The notes: generated from the letters alone by a model not told the origin. Numbered from the stretch's first letter, positions 47,968 to 58,007 are shown. The stretch is DNA of 64,000 bases from Guyparkeria sp. SCN-R1 (GCF_003932495.1 NZ_QZMT01000001.1:248001-312000); one strand, 5' to 3'. A program made the numbers and translations.

Positions 47968-49896
47968 ATGTTGATGGATATCCGCGAGAAGATTCGCGGC
48001 TGGCTGGCTTATGTAATCGTTGGTTTGATCAGCATCCCGTTCGCGTTGTGGGGTGTGGGCGAATACCTGGGTGGCGGCAAGGACACGCTGGTAGCCGAGG
48101 TCGAGGGCGAAGAGATTACCGCCCGTCAACTTGACCAGGCCTTCAGCGAGCGCCGGCAGCAGCTGATCGCTCAGAGCGAGCAGAAGGTTACCGCCGAGAT
48201 GATCGAGCAGATGGGGCTCAAGCGTCAGGTGCTCGACCAGATGATCAACGAGCGCCTGCTGGTCCAGTTCACCCGGGAACAAGGCTACACGGTCCCCGAT
48301 GGTCTGGTGGCCGCCACGATCCGTGGCATCTCCGCCTTCCAGCGCGACGGGCAGTTCGATCGCGAGGCCTACGAACGTCGCTTGGCCCAGCAGGGCATGT
48401 CGGTCGATCAGTTCGAGAACGACGTGCGACGCGACCTACTGTTCAACACCCTCGACAATGCCTTGGTCGGCAGTGCCTTCGTCACCGAACCTGAAGTGCG
48501 CCAGCTGGTCGCCCTGCGTGATCAGTCGCGTGAGATCGGACTGGTGCGTATCGATCGGCAGGCAGTTGCCTCCGGCATCGACGATCCCGACGAGTCGACC
48601 CTGAAGGCCTACTACGACGAGCGTGTCGAGGCCTTCCAGCGGCCCGAGCAGGTCAAATTGGCCTACGTCGAAATTACGCCGGAGAAGCTTGCCGCCTCCC
48701 AGGAGGTCAGTGATGCGGCCCTGCAGTCTGCCTACGAGGACTATCGTGAGCGTCAGGCCGACGAGGCCGTGCGTCGTGCCCGCCATATCCTGATCCAGCT
48801 GCCCGGCGATGCCGATGCCGCCACGGTCGACGAGGCGCGTGAGCGCCTGGAGGCGGCTCGCGAGGCAATCGAGTCGGGTGAGACCACCTTCGAGGAAAAG
48901 GCCGCCGAGCTGTCGGATGACGGTAGTACCCGCGATAGTGGCGGTGACCTCGGTCGCGTCGGCGAAGGGGAGATTGCCGAATCCTTCGACCGTGCCGTCG
49001 CCGAACTGGGCGAGGGCGAGATCAGCGAGCCGGTGCGTACGCGCTTCGGTTGGCACCTGATCCAGGTCTACGAGGTCAGTCAGGCCGAAGTGCCTCCGTT
49101 GGAAGAGGCGCGGGGCGAGCTGATCGAGCAGCTCAAGCAGGACGCCGCCGAGCGTGCCTACTACGACGCCGCAGAGCAGCTGGCCAGCGTGAGCTACGAG
49201 CAGCCGGACAGTCTGGTGCCGGCCGCCGAGGCCGTCGGTCTGGAGATCGAGACCAGTGACTGGATCAGCCGGGAAGCGGGAGACGGCATCGGCGAGCGTC
49301 GTGCCGTGCGCGAGGCCGCCTTCGAGGAGGCGGTGCTCGAGGAGCGCTTCAACAGCCAGCTCGTCGACCTGGACAACAGCCACGCCGTGGTCCTGCGTGT
49401 CGAGGAGCATCGTGAGGCCCAGCCGATGCCGTTCGAGGAGGTCCGCGACCAGGTCGTCGCTCAGTGGCGCGCCGAGCAGGTCGAGGCGGCAATCGTCGAG
49501 CTGGCCGAGGCGATCGAGTCCGATCTCGTCGCGGGCAAGGATCCGGCCGAGCGTGTGGCCGACATCGATGCGGCCAGCTGGACCCCGGCGCAATGGGTGG
49601 GTCGAGGCGATGCCAATGAGGCGATGCCGGCCGACGCCCTGTCGGCGGCCTTTGGCCTGCCCCGGCCTGGCGATCAGGCGGTCAGCACGACCACCACGCA
49701 GTTGTCCGACGGCGATGCTGCCGTGGTCGTTCTCAGTGGTGTGCGTGCCGGCGAGCCGTCCGAACTGGACGCCGAGACCCGCAACCAACTGGCCGGCCAG
49801 TTGGAAAACAACCAGGCCAATCGTCTGATCGATGCCTTCATGCGCTCGTTGCGCGCCGAGGCAGACGTCCAGATTCGCGAAAACGCCTTCGATTGA
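47968..49896 (+). CDS. ppiD: Periplasmic chaperone / peptidyl-prolyl isomerase PpiD
   Basis: Membrane-anchored folding factor near the Sec translocon. 642 residues (E. coli 623): one N-terminal membrane anchor (about 12-36; WLAYVIVGLISIPFALWGV), a SurA-like chaperone domain (about 40-200), a parvulin domain (about 255-370; RARHILIQL, GGDLGRVGEGEIAESFD, VRTRFGWHLIQVY), then a degenerate second repeat. Rich in acidic residues. ATG 47968. Confidence 0.94.
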   Translation: MLMDIREKIRGWLAYVIVGLISIPFALWGVGEYLGGGKDTLVAEVEGEEITARQLDQAFSERRQQLIAQSEQKVTAEMIEQMGLKRQVLDQMINERLLVQFTREQGYTVPDGLVAATIRGISAFQRDGQFDREAYERRLAQQGMSVDQFENDVRRDLLFNTLDNALVGSAFVTEPEVRQLVALRDQSREIGLVRIDRQAVASGIDDPDESTLKAYYDERVEAFQRPEQVKLAYVEITPEKLAASQEVSDAALQSAYEDYRERQADEAVRRARHILIQLPGDADAATVDEARERLEAAREAIESGETTFEEKAAELSDDGSTRDSGGDLGRVGEGEIAESFDRAVAELGEGEISEPVRTRFGWHLIQVYEVSQAEVPPLEEARGELIEQLKQDAAERAYYDAAEQLASVSYEQPDSLVPAAEAVGLEIETSDWISREAGDGIGERRAVREAAFEEAVLEERFNSQLVDLDNSHAVVLRVEEHREAQPMPFEEVRDQVVAQWRAEQVEAAIVELAEAIESDLVAGKDPAERVADIDAASWTPAQWVGRGDANEAMPADALSAAFGLPRPGDQAVSTTTTQLSDGDAAVVVLSGVRAGEPSELDAETRNQLAGQLENNQANRLIDAFMRSLRAEADVQIRENAFD

Positions 49897-49948
49897 CGGC
49901 AGCCGTCCACGCCCGCCATGAGGGTGGTGGGCGAGAAGGAGTGATTGC

Positions 49949-51259
49949 ATGGCCTTGCACTGGCAGATCCTGACCGCGCTGGCGGCAGCCTTCCTTTTCG
50001 GCGCCGTGTTCGGCACCGAGGCGGCCGGCATTCCGTTGCTGGCCATCTACGATTTCGTCGGCGGCTTGTTCCTCGACGCGCTCAAGATGCTGATCGTGCC
50101 GTTGATCACCGCGTCGATCATTACCGGCGTCGCGAGTATCGGCAGTGCTGGTGGGGTTGGCATGATGGCCGGGCGCACGGTCATCTACTACCTGTTCTCG
50201 ACCACCCTGGCCGTCACCACGGCCCTGATGGTGATGAACCTGTTCCAGCCGGGGATTTCCGGCGGCCAACCGTTGTCGGAAACCGTCGCGCTGCCGCCGA
50301 TCGGTGACGAGGTCAGCGGCCGGCTTGAGGGCAAGGAGCTATCCGAGTTCTTCAACATCCTGCGCGACATGGTGCCGTCCAACATCGTCCAGGCCGGGGC
50401 CGAGGCGCAAATGCTGGGCTTGATTTTCTTTTCGGTCCTGTTCGGTATCGCGCTGACCCGTGCGACCTCGCCGGGGATGCAGACGGTCAAGGACTTCTGG
50501 GCCGGCGTGCAGGACGTGATGATCCAGATCACCCACTGGGTGATGAAGACCGCGCCGATCGGCGTGTTCGCGCTGGTGGCCGGCGTGATCGCCGAAAGCG
50601 GCCTGTCGGTAATCTTGCCGCTGATCGACTTCTTCCTGGCCGTGGTCATGGGGCTGGCGATTCACGCCTTGGTGGTCCTGCCGCTGGTACTGTGGCTGGT
50701 TACGAGGCGTTCGCCGATCCGTTTCATGCGCGCGATCTGGCCGGCCTTGCTGGTCGCCTTTTCCACCTCTTCGTCGGCCGGTACCTTGCCGATCACCCTG
50801 CAGGCGCTCACGCAGCGGGCCGGCGTGTCACGCGAGACCTCCTCGTTCGTGCTGCCTCTGGGCGCGACCATCAACATGGATGGGACGGCGCTCTACGAGT
50901 GTGCCGCGGTGCTGTTCATCGCCCAGGCCTACGGCGTTGACCTGTCGCTGTCGATGCAGGTGTTGATCGTCGTCCTCGCCCTGGTCACGTCGATCGGCGT
51001 GGCTGCCGTGCCGTCGGCGAGTCTGGTCGCGATCGCCCTGATCCTCGGTGTCCTCGGCCTGCCGCTGGAGGCCATGGGGCTGTTGCTGGTCGTCGACCGC
51101 TTGCTGGACATGCTGCGCACCTCGGTCAACGTCTACAGCGATGCCACCGGCGCGGTGATCGTCGCTCGCCTGCGTGGCGAGGACCGCATCCTGATGGATA
51201 CGCGTCCTGACGAGGGCGCCGAGTCCGGTGAACTGGCCGGGACCGTCGAGCGCGGCTAA
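49949..51259 (+). CDS. Dicarboxylate/amino acid:cation (Na+/H+) symporter, DAACS family
   Basis: Inner-membrane glutamate/aspartate or C4-dicarboxylate symporter. 436 residues with eight helices plus two re-entrant loops; signatures are the serine-rich hairpin STSSSAGTLPITLQ, the NMDGTALYE sodium-site motif, and SIGVAAVPSASLVA. Substrate cannot be assigned from sequence alone. Strong ribosome site (AAGGAG) and bidirectional terminator downstream. Confidence 0.93.
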   Translation: MALHWQILTALAAAFLFGAVFGTEAAGIPLLAIYDFVGGLFLDALKMLIVPLITASIITGVASIGSAGGVGMMAGRTVIYYLFSTTLAVTTALMVMNLFQPGISGGQPLSETVALPPIGDEVSGRLEGKELSEFFNILRDMVPSNIVQAGAEAQMLGLIFFSVLFGIALTRATSPGMQTVKDFWAGVQDVMIQITHWVMKTAPIGVFALVAGVIAESGLSVILPLIDFFLAVVMGLAIHALVVLPLVLWLVTRRSPIRFMRAIWPALLVAFSTSSSAGTLPITLQALTQRAGVSRETSSFVLPLGATINMDGTALYECAAVLFIAQAYGVDLSLSMQVLIVVLALVTSIGVAAVPSASLVAIALILGVLGLPLEAMGLLLVVDRLLDMLRTSVNVYSDATGAVIVARLRGEDRILMDTRPDEGAESGELAGTVERG

Positions 51260-51282
51260 GGTCGGATGAATCCATGCGCAGC

Positions 51283-51309
51283 AAAAAGCCCGCCGATGGC
51301 GGGCTTTTT
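51283..51309. terminator. Bidirectional terminator
   Basis: AAAAAGCCCGCC (51283-51294) and GGCGGGCTTTTT (51298-51309), GAT loop, between convergent genes. Confidence 0.92.
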
Positions 51310-51338
51310 CGTTGGGGCCAAGCCTCGGCCGGATCAGT

Positions 51339-52025
51339 TCAGTATTCGAGGCTGTCCAGGTCGATGGTGTCGAAGTTGCGGTCGTCTACCTCGACGTTGT
51401 CCTGGATGTTCCATAGGTTGTACTCCGGAATCGCCCAGAGCAGGCCGAGGAAGGCCACCACGAGGATTACCTGCCACCACTTGATCCGCTGGATCGGCTC
51501 GAGCTGCTTGATGCGGCAGGCGCCGCCCGGGCAGAGCTGCGCCTGCTTGCCGGTGAGCAGGTTGTAGGCCACGCAGCCCAGACAGATGCCGAAGGCCGAC
51601 TCGAAGGCCAGGAACAACAGGCAGGCCGAGCAGCCGACCAGGTTCAGCAGGCCGGTATTCGCCTCGACGAACACCACCCAGATCATGAAGGCCGCGATCA
51701 GCAGGCCGATCCCCCAGGCCACCCGTTTCTGCGGAGCCCCGACGTATTCGACCTCCTGGTTGCGCGTGATCAGGCGACCCATGATCATGAACGGCGCGTA
51801 CTGCGGATTGATCAGCACCCGGACGCCGAACTCCACCGTGAAGGCGAGGATCAACAGGCGCTCCCACATGAAATCACCGCTGAGAAACCCCTGGGCGAAG
51901 GCAAACCCCGCGAACAGCGCCAGCAGACCGGCGGCCGCTCGCGCCTCGCGCTCGTTGATGACCCGGACCGGGTACTCGTCGACCTGTTCGCCAAAATGAA
52001 AGACCTTGCGGATGCCGGTATCCAT
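51339..52025 (-). CDS. DUF4395-like Cys-rich multi-span membrane protein
   Basis: 228 residues with about five to six membrane helices. The core resembles DUF4395: VRVINEREARAAAG, NPQYAPFMIMGRL and a Cys cluster GCSACLLF, FGICLGCVAYNLL and CPGGACRI near the membrane face, which could hold a metal or act in thiol chemistry. Function unknown. Start ATG 52025 has GGAGGAAA 9 bp upstream; the GTG at 52058 lacks one. Monocistronic, convergent with the symporter. Confidence 0.72.
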   Translation of the reverse strand: MDTGIRKVFHFGEQVDEYPVRVINEREARAAAGLLALFAGFAFAQGFLSGDFMWERLLILAFTVEFGVRVLINPQYAPFMIMGRLITRNQEVEYVGAPQKRVAWGIGLLIAAFMIWVVFVEANTGLLNLVGCSACLLFLAFESAFGICLGCVAYNLLTGKQAQLCPGGACRIKQLEPIQRIKWWQVILVVAFLGLLWAIPEYNLWNIQDNVEVDDRNFDTIDLDSLEY

Positions 52026-52173
52026 CGTCCCTGTTTCCTCCAGTATGTCCTGATTCACTGATATTCCTAGTTAACTGATCTTGGTGGTGGGAAATGTTCT
52101 TTTCCAATCAAAGTTTTCTCGGCCGTACCTCGTGTTTTTATCGGTCTTGCCAGTGCGTGCGGGCGAGGTAACG

Positions 52174-52197
52174 AAAAAGGGCGCCCGAAGGCGCCCT
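52174..52197 (-). terminator. Terminator of fabI
   Basis: AGGGCGCC/GGCGCCCT stem with TTCG loop on the minus strand, followed by TTTTT, 30 bp after the fabI stop. The rest of 52026-52173 shows no gene. Confidence 0.87.
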
Positions 52198-52226
52198 GAA
52201 CTCGCGTCGCTACCGACTGGGCCGGG

Positions 52227-53018
52227 TCAGTCTTCGCAGCGACCCATGCCGGTGATGAAGTAGCCGGAATCGACGTGCACGTTCTCGCCGGTGATCCCGG
52301 AGGCCAGGTCCGAGCAGAGGAAGGCAGCCGTGTTGCCGACCTGCTCGATGGTGACATTGCGACGCAGCGGGGCATTCGTGGAGACGTAGTCGAGGAAGCC
52401 CTTGAAGTCGCCGATACCCGAGGCGGCCAGCGTCTTGATGGGGCCGGCCGAGATCGCGTTGACACGGATGCCGCGCTCGCCGAGCTTGGAGGCGGCCAGG
52501 TAGCGGACCGTGGCCTCGAGCGAGGCCTTGGCCACGCCCATGACGTTGTAGTTCTTCATGACGCGCTCGGCGCCGAGGTAACTCAGGGTGAGCAGGGCGC
52601 CTTCATCACGCATGTACTTCTCACCGGCCTTGGCCAGGGCGGCCAGCGAGTAGGCCGAGACGTCGTGCGCTTGGGCGAAGGCCTCACGGGACATGCCGTC
52701 GAGGAAATCACCGTCGAGCGCCTCGCGCGGGGCGAAGGCCATCGCGTGGATCACGATGTCCACGCCTTCGGGCCAGTGCTCGGCCAGCGCCGGGAACAGC
52801 GCGTCGACCTGTGCGTCATCGGTGGCGTCCAGCGGCAGGTAGATCGAGGATCCCAGATCCTTGGTGGCCTTCTCGACCTTCGGCTTGAAGCGGTCGTTGA
52901 GGTAGGTGAAGGCCAGCTCGGCACCTTCGCGGTGCATGGCCTCGGCGATGCCGTAGGCGATCGAGCGGTTGTTGGCAATGCCGGTAATCAGGGCGCGCTT
53001 GCCGGATAGGAATCCCAT
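52227..53018 (-). CDS. fabI: Enoyl-[acyl-carrier-protein] reductase (NADH)
   Basis: Last reduction of fatty-acid elongation. 263 residues (E. coli FabI 262): [29 protein letters not shown], the catalytic Tyr and Lys in [36 protein letters not shown] 53018 has AGGAGAG 4 bp upstream; the longer frame reaches into the divergent peptide-uptake gene region. Divergent from yejA. Confidence 0.97.
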   Translation of the reverse strand: MGFLSGKRALITGIANNRSIAYGIAEAMHREGAELAFTYLNDRFKPKVEKATKDLGSSIYLPLDATDDAQVDALFPALAEHWPEGVDIVIHAMAFAPREALDGDFLDGMSREAFAQAHDVSAYSLAALAKAGEKYMRDEGALLTLSYLGAERVMKNYNVMGVAKASLEATVRYLAASKLGERGIRVNAISAGPIKTLAASGIGDFKGFLDYVSTNAPLRRNVTIEQVGNTAAFLCSDLASGITGENVHVDSGYFITGMGRCED

Positions 53019-53127
53019 GGGTCTCTCCTGTTTTCCAAAGGTGGGGGCGGCGGCATCGATGAGGGCGGGTAAAAACGCCCGGTGATGCTTGGCCTGCGTT
53101 CGACTTTCACCGTATTGTATTCGCCTG

Positions 53128-55095
53128 ATGAGCAACAAGCATCCCACAGCCGCCAGATTGCGGCCGATCGATTGTATCGAGGCGGCCGATCCCCCCGTTG
53201 AGGGGACAAACTGCCTGTTGCCCGACCGGCGTGCGTTCCTGCGCCGGATTGCCGGGCTGGGTGGCCTGGCCGCGATGTCGACCCTGCCGACGCTGACAAG
53301 GGCCGCCGGCTTTGCCGAGGGATTGGGCTATTCGCCTGCCTACCCGGTGGAATTCCCGCATTTCGATTACGTCAATCCGGCCGCCCCACGCGAGGGATCC
53401 CTGACGTTGTCGGTATTCGGCTCCTTCGATTCGCTCAATCCCTTCCTGCTCAAGGGGTTGGCCGCCGCCGGCACCAACACCTTGCTCTTTGACACGCTGG
53501 TGGTGCGGGCCTGGGACGAGCCGTTTTCCGTCTACGGCCTGCTGGCCGATCGGCTCGAGCTGGCCGATGATGGCCTGTCGGCGACGTTTCGCATCAACCG
53601 CGAGGCGCGTTTCGTCGATGGACGGCCGGTCACCGCCCGAGACGTGGTGTTCAGTTTCGAGACCTTGGTGGGCGAGGCCGGGCACCCGCGCTATCGTTAC
53701 TACTGGGCCGACGTGGCGGGGGCCACGGCGGTCGACCCCTTGCACGTGCGGTTCGATTTCCGTCGCGCAAATCCCGAGTTGCACATGATCATTGGCGAAC
53801 TGCCGGTGTTTTCCCGGGATGCCCTGATCGACGTCGATTTTGCCGAGCATTCGCGCACGCCGTTGCCGGGCAGCGGCCCCTACCAGATCGAGGCGGTCAA
53901 CTTCGGTCGCAACATCCGCTATCGCCGTCGTGACGACTACTGGGCGCAGGATCTCGGCGTGAACCAGGGCATGCACAACTTCCGCACGCTGGGGTTCAAG
54001 TACTACAAGGATGAGACGGTGGCGCTCGAGGCGTTCAAGGCCGGCGAGTTCGACGTCTTCCATGAAACCAATTCCAAGCGCTGGGCACGCGCCTACCACG
54101 GCAAGCCGTTTGACCAGGGGCGCATCCGTCGCCGCGAGATCCCGCATCGCAACAACGCCGGCATGCAGGGGTTTGCCATGAACACCCGCCGGTCGCTGTT
54201 CCAGGATCGACGCGTTCGCCGTGCACTCAATCTCGCCTTCGATTTTCATTGGTCGAATGTGCACCTGTTCTACGGTCAGTACAGTCGTTGCGAGAGTTAC
54301 TTCGCGAACAGTGAGCTGGCCGCACGGAACATACCCGAAGGCACCGAGCTCGAGTTGCTGGAACCATTCCGCGAGCAGTTGCCGCCCGAGTTGTTCGAGC
54401 AGGCGCACGTGGTGCCGTTCGCGCCGAATCCCGAGATCCAGCGACAGCACCTGGTCGAGGCCCAGCAACTGCTGGCCCAGGCCGGCTGGGGGTTGGAAGA
54501 CGGCAAGTTGCGCAACGCCGACGGTCAGGCATTTTCCTTCGAGATCATGCTGTCGCAGCGCGGCTTCGAACGCATCGTCGCGCCGTTTGCCTACAACCTG
54601 CGTCGGTTGGGCATCGATGTCTCCTACCGAACCATCGACGTAGCCCTCTACCAGCGGCGCATGAACCGCTTCGAGTTTGACATGACCGTCGTGTCCTACG
54701 GCCAGTCGCAGTCGCCGGGTAACGAGCTGCGCGAGATGTTCGGCAGCGAATCGGCGCAACGTGAGGGCTCGAGGAACTACAGTGGTATCGACGACCCGGC
54801 GGTCGATGCGATGATCGATGCGGTGATTTACGCCGAGGATCGTGGGGCCCTGGTTACCGCCTGCCGCGCGCTCGATCGGGTGCTCATGTGGAACGAGTAC
54901 CTGGTGCCCAACTGGTACATCGGCGCGCATCGGTTGGCGTGGTGGAACCGCTTTGACTACCACGACGAGCCGCTGCCGCGTTATTTCAGTGGGGCGGAAT
55001 GGGTGATGCAGACCTGGTGGGAGACACACGCCGAACCCCAGCCGGGGCCGGTGGTCAACGACGTGAGCAGCCTGAATGGAGGGAGCCCGTCATGA
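53128..55095 (+). CDS. yejA: Peptide ABC transporter substrate-binding protein, YejA-like
   Basis: Periplasmic family-5 binding protein. 655 residues. The N-terminus carries a twin-arginine-type signal ([18 protein letters not shown], about 32-60, followed by a TRAAG cleavage region), so Tat export is likely. The mature start [30 protein letters not shown] is the YejA signature, and the fold extends to the C-terminus. YejABEF in enterics takes up oligopeptides and microcin C. ATG 53128 is one possible start. The TGA overlaps the next gene's ATG. Confidence 0.9.
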   Translation: MSNKHPTAARLRPIDCIEAADPPVEGTNCLLPDRRAFLRRIAGLGGLAAMSTLPTLTRAAGFAEGLGYSPAYPVEFPHFDYVNPAAPREGSLTLSVFGSFDSLNPFLLKGLAAAGTNTLLFDTLVVRAWDEPFSVYGLLADRLELADDGLSATFRINREARFVDGRPVTARDVVFSFETLVGEAGHPRYRYYWADVAGATAVDPLHVRFDFRRANPELHMIIGELPVFSRDALIDVDFAEHSRTPLPGSGPYQIEAVNFGRNIRYRRRDDYWAQDLGVNQGMHNFRTLGFKYYKDETVALEAFKAGEFDVFHETNSKRWARAYHGKPFDQGRIRRREIPHRNNAGMQGFAMNTRRSLFQDRRVRRALNLAFDFHWSNVHLFYGQYSRCESYFANSELAARNIPEGTELELLEPFREQLPPELFEQAHVVPFAPNPEIQRQHLVEAQQLLAQAGWGLEDGKLRNADGQAFSFEIMLSQRGFERIVAPFAYNLRRLGIDVSYRTIDVALYQRRMNRFEFDMTVVSYGQSQSPGNELREMFGSESAQREGSRNYSGIDDPAVDAMIDAVIYAEDRGALVTACRALDRVLMWNEYLVPNWYIGAHRLAWWNRFDYHDEPLPRYFSGAEWVMQTWWETHAEPQPGPVVNDVSSLNGGSPS

Positions 55096-55772
55096 AAACA
55101 AACGACCGGCCGGTGTCACGCACCGACTCGCCTGATTGGATCGGTGCGGGGCGAATGGCCCCGCTGTTGGCCCTGTTGGCCCTGGCAGCCGTCGTGGTAC
55201 TGGCTGGCTGCGCCGGTCCGCGCTATGCCACCGAGGTGCGCTACCTGCCACCCACGAGCCAGGCGGGGCTGTCCTGCCTGCAGGGCTGCCAGACCGACAT
55301 GCAGGCCTGCCAGTCCGATTGCCAGTCGCGTCGGCAGAGCTGCATCGCCGGCATCGGCCCGCAGGTGGATGCCGCCTTCGATCAGGCCCTGCGCCAGTAC
55401 GACGCCGAGCGGCGCGTCTACATGCGCGAGCGCCAGTACTACCAGCTCGACCGCGCCATGCAGTTCGGGCTGTACCGTGACCCGTTCTACTACGGCTACC
55501 CGGCCTCGTTCTGGTTCACCGACCGCTTCCACGACGACCCGCCGATACCGCCCGAGGCGCCCAGTCGCGAAGCGATTCGCGCGGCGGTGATCGACCAGGA
55601 ATGCAACATCGATTGCGGCTGCCAGGCCGCCTTCGACCAGTGCTACGTCGGCTGCGGCGGGCAGGTCGAACGTCGCGTGGTCTGCGTGGAGAACTGCGAT
55701 GGCGAGGCGCCGGTCTCACGCATCCCGGCCAGCCCGAACAGCGGACCCAACGACAGGGGCGGAGCAGAGTAG
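55092..55772 (+). CDS. Cys-rich lipoprotein with multiple CX3C motifs, unknown function
   Basis: 226 residues. A hydrophobic segment with a lipobox VLAGC (Cys near residue 40) marks a lipoprotein. Then 12 further Cys in two clusters: CLQGC-x6-CQSDC-x6-C (about 62-82) and CNIDC-x1-C-x6-CYVGC-x9-CVENC (about 172-205), i.e. five CX3C units. Between them is a Tyr/Arg-rich helical part. I recognise no family. It overlaps the yejA stop (ATGA) and its stop directly abuts yejB, so it is embedded and translationally coupled in the operon. Periplasmic disulfide-linked helices or metal binding are both possible. Confidence 0.78.
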   Translation: MKTNDRPVSRTDSPDWIGAGRMAPLLALLALAAVVVLAGCAGPRYATEVRYLPPTSQAGLSCLQGCQTDMQACQSDCQSRRQSCIAGIGPQVDAAFDQALRQYDAERRVYMRERQYYQLDRAMQFGLYRDPFYYGYPASFWFTDRFHDDPPIPPEAPSREAIRAAVIDQECNIDCGCQAAFDQCYVGCGGQVERRVVCVENCDGEAPVSRIPASPNSGPNDRGGAE

Positions 55773-56831
55773 ATGGGCGCCTATATTGCCAAGCGCCTCG
55801 CCCTGATGATCCCGACCTTGTTCGGGATCCTGCTGATCTCGTTTGCCGTGATTCAGTTTGTCCCCGGCGGGCCGGTCGAGCAGCTGATGATGCAGTTGAA
55901 GGGCGGCACGCAGGGCGCGGCGGCCGAGTCCGGCGGGCAGTTCACCGGCGGGCTCTACCGCGGGGAACAAGGCCTGGGCGAGGAGCAGATCGAGCAGTTC
56001 CGCGAGTTCTACGGCTTCGACCAGCCGGCCTACCAGCGCTTCGGCGATATGCTCGGTAACTACCTGACCTTCGATCTGGGCGAGTCGTACTTCTACCAGC
56101 GGTCCGTCGGCGAGCTGATCGTCGAGAAGCTGCCGGTCTCGATCAGTCTCGGGGTGTGGACCTTCCTGCTCACCTATCTCGTCTCCATCCCCCTCGGGGT
56201 GGCCAAGGCGGTGCGCGACGGCAGCAAGTTCGACTCGATCACCTCGACGGTGATCCTGGTCGGCTACGCCATCCCGGGCTTCGTGCTCGGCCTGGTGCTC
56301 TTGGTGCTATTCGGCGGCGGCAGCTTCGTGCAGTGGTTCCCGCTGCGTGGGTTGACCTCGGACAACTTCGAGCAGCTGTCGCTGATGGGGAAAATACTGG
56401 ATTACCTCTGGCACCTGGTGCTGCCGATCACGGCGATGGTGGTGGGCAACTTCGCGGTGATGACCATGCTGACCAAGAACAGCTTCCTCGAAGAAATCCG
56501 CAAGCAGTACGTGCTCACCGCGCGCGCCAAGGGCCTGGCCGAGCGCACGGTGCTCTACCGCCACGTCTTTCGCAACGCGCTGATCCCGATCGTCACCGGT
56601 TTTCCGGCGGCGTTCATCGGTGCATTCTTCACCGGCAGCCTGCTGATCGAGACCATCTTTTCGCTTGACGGGCTGGGGTTGCTCTCCTACAACGCCGTGC
56701 TGCAGCGTGACTATCCCGTGGTGCTGGGTACGCTCTACGTCTTCAGCCTGATCGGGTTGTTCGGCAAGTTGCTCTCCGATCTGGTGTACGTCTGGGTCGA
56801 CCCGCGGATCCACTTCGAGGCGGTCCGCTGA
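55773..56831 (+). CDS. yejB: Peptide ABC transporter permease YejB
   Basis: Inner-membrane permease of the DppB/OppB class. 352 residues with six helices; N-terminal YIAKRLALMIPTLFGILLISF, the long YejB-type periplasmic loop, and the cytoplasmic EAA loop YVLTARAKGLAERTVLYRH (about 245-265). C-terminus DLVYVWVDPRIHF. Begins at the base after the lipoprotein stop. Confidence 0.95.
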   Translation: MGAYIAKRLALMIPTLFGILLISFAVIQFVPGGPVEQLMMQLKGGTQGAAAESGGQFTGGLYRGEQGLGEEQIEQFREFYGFDQPAYQRFGDMLGNYLTFDLGESYFYQRSVGELIVEKLPVSISLGVWTFLLTYLVSIPLGVAKAVRDGSKFDSITSTVILVGYAIPGFVLGLVLLVLFGGGSFVQWFPLRGLTSDNFEQLSLMGKILDYLWHLVLPITAMVVGNFAVMTMLTKNSFLEEIRKQYVLTARAKGLAERTVLYRHVFRNALIPIVTGFPAAFIGAFFTGSLLIETIFSLDGLGLLSYNAVLQRDYPVVLGTLYVFSLIGLFGKLLSDLVYVWVDPRIHFEAVR

Positions 56832-56851
56832 TGAGGGAGGAAGGAGCCTAG

Positions 56852-57925
56852 ATGTCGATCGTCGATGCAGGAGCGGATACCGCCGTCGCCAAGGGCGCAG
56901 GCACCGAGGGCCAGGTCTCCACGGCCGCTCGGGCCTGGAAGCGCTTTCGTCGCCATCGTCGTGGCTGGATCAGCCTGTGGGTGTTTCTCGCCCTGTTCGT
57001 CCTGAGTCTTGGTGCCGAGCTGATCGCCAATGACCGTCCGCTGCTGGTCCAGTACCAGGGCGAGATGCTGTTCCCGCTGTGGAACGACTACCCCGAGACA
57101 CGCTTCGGCGGGGATTTCGCGTCGACGGCCGACTACACCGATCCGCACGTCATCGAGCTGATCGAGCGTGAGGGCTGGGTGATTCGCGCTCCGATCCCGT
57201 TCTCCTTCGACACCATCGACTACTACAACGAGGAGCCCAATCCGGCCGCTCCCAATAGTCGCCATCTGCTGGGCACCGACGATCGCGGTCGCGACGTCGC
57301 CGCACGGCTGATCTACGGGTTTCGCATTTCGGTGCTGTTCGCGCTGGCGTTGACGGTGATCGGCACGGCGATCGGCGTGCTCGCCGGGGCGGTGCAGGGG
57401 TATCTCGGCGGCAAGACCGATCTCGTTTTCCAGCGTTTCATCGAGGTCTGGGCGGCGCTGCCGGAGCTTTACCTGCTGATCATCTTCGCCTCGATCTTCG
57501 AGCCGTCGATCGGGCTGTTGTTGGCGTTGCTGGCGCTATTCGGCTGGATGGGGCTATCGGATTACGTGCGCGCCGAATTCCTCAAGGGGCGGAACCTCGA
57601 CTACGTGCGTGCCGCCCGCGCGCTGGGGGTGTCGGGCCCCCGGTTGATGTTCCGCCACTTGATGCCCAATGCCATGACCCCGGTGATTACCTTCCTGCCA
57701 TTCCGCATCTCCGGGGCCGTGCTGGCGCTGACCAGCCTCGACTTCCTCGGACTGGGCGTGCCGCCGTCTACACCCTCTCTGGGCGAGCTGCTCTCGCAGG
57801 GCAAGTCGAACATCGACGCCTGGTGGCTGTCGGTCTCGACCTTCTTCGTCCTGGTGGGCACCCTGGTTCTGTTGATCTTCGTTGGCGAGGCCACCCGCGA
57901 CGCGCTCGATACCCGTCGCGGCTGA
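56852..57925 (+). CDS. yejE: Peptide ABC transporter permease YejE
   Basis: Second permease of the Yej importer. 357 residues; N-terminal cytoplasmic tail, a first helix (WISLWVFLALFVLSLGAEL), a periplasmic insert with HLLGTDDRGRDVAARLIYG, then four to five helices and the EAA loop YVRAARALGVSGPRLMFRH (about 250-268). Preceded by GGAGG. No yejF ATPase gene follows; instead a REPIN and the ModE-like gene come next. Confidence 0.95.
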   Translation: MSIVDAGADTAVAKGAGTEGQVSTAARAWKRFRRHRRGWISLWVFLALFVLSLGAELIANDRPLLVQYQGEMLFPLWNDYPETRFGGDFASTADYTDPHVIELIEREGWVIRAPIPFSFDTIDYYNEEPNPAAPNSRHLLGTDDRGRDVAARLIYGFRISVLFALALTVIGTAIGVLAGAVQGYLGGKTDLVFQRFIEVWAALPELYLLIIFASIFEPSIGLLLALLALFGWMGLSDYVRAEFLKGRNLDYVRAARALGVSGPRLMFRHLMPNAMTPVITFLPFRISGAVLALTSLDFLGLGVPPSTPSLGELLSQGKSNIDAWWLSVSTFFVLVGTLVLLIFVGEATRDALDTRRG

Positions 57926-57937
57926 TCGGGGCCCGCC

Positions 57938-58007
57938 GTAGGAGCGGCTTTAGCCGCGAAACCCTCAGGTGCCAAAACCAGACCCTCGCGCCTGAAGGCG
58001 CTCCTAC
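57938..58007. repeat. REPIN-type repeat, copy 1
   Basis: A 70-bp unit. GTAGGAGCGGCTTTAGCCGCGA (57938-57959) with a GCGGCT/AGCCGC hairpin, a spacer, and the inverted, slightly different half ending in GCGCTCCTAC (57998-58007). Classic REP doublet flanking an inter-repeat; near-identical to copy 2 in reverse orientation (6 differences in 70). Confidence 0.88.

Noticed and set aside
53107-55029. 640-codon antisense frame over yejA
   Set aside because: Overlaps a clearly recognised binding protein and has no family signal.
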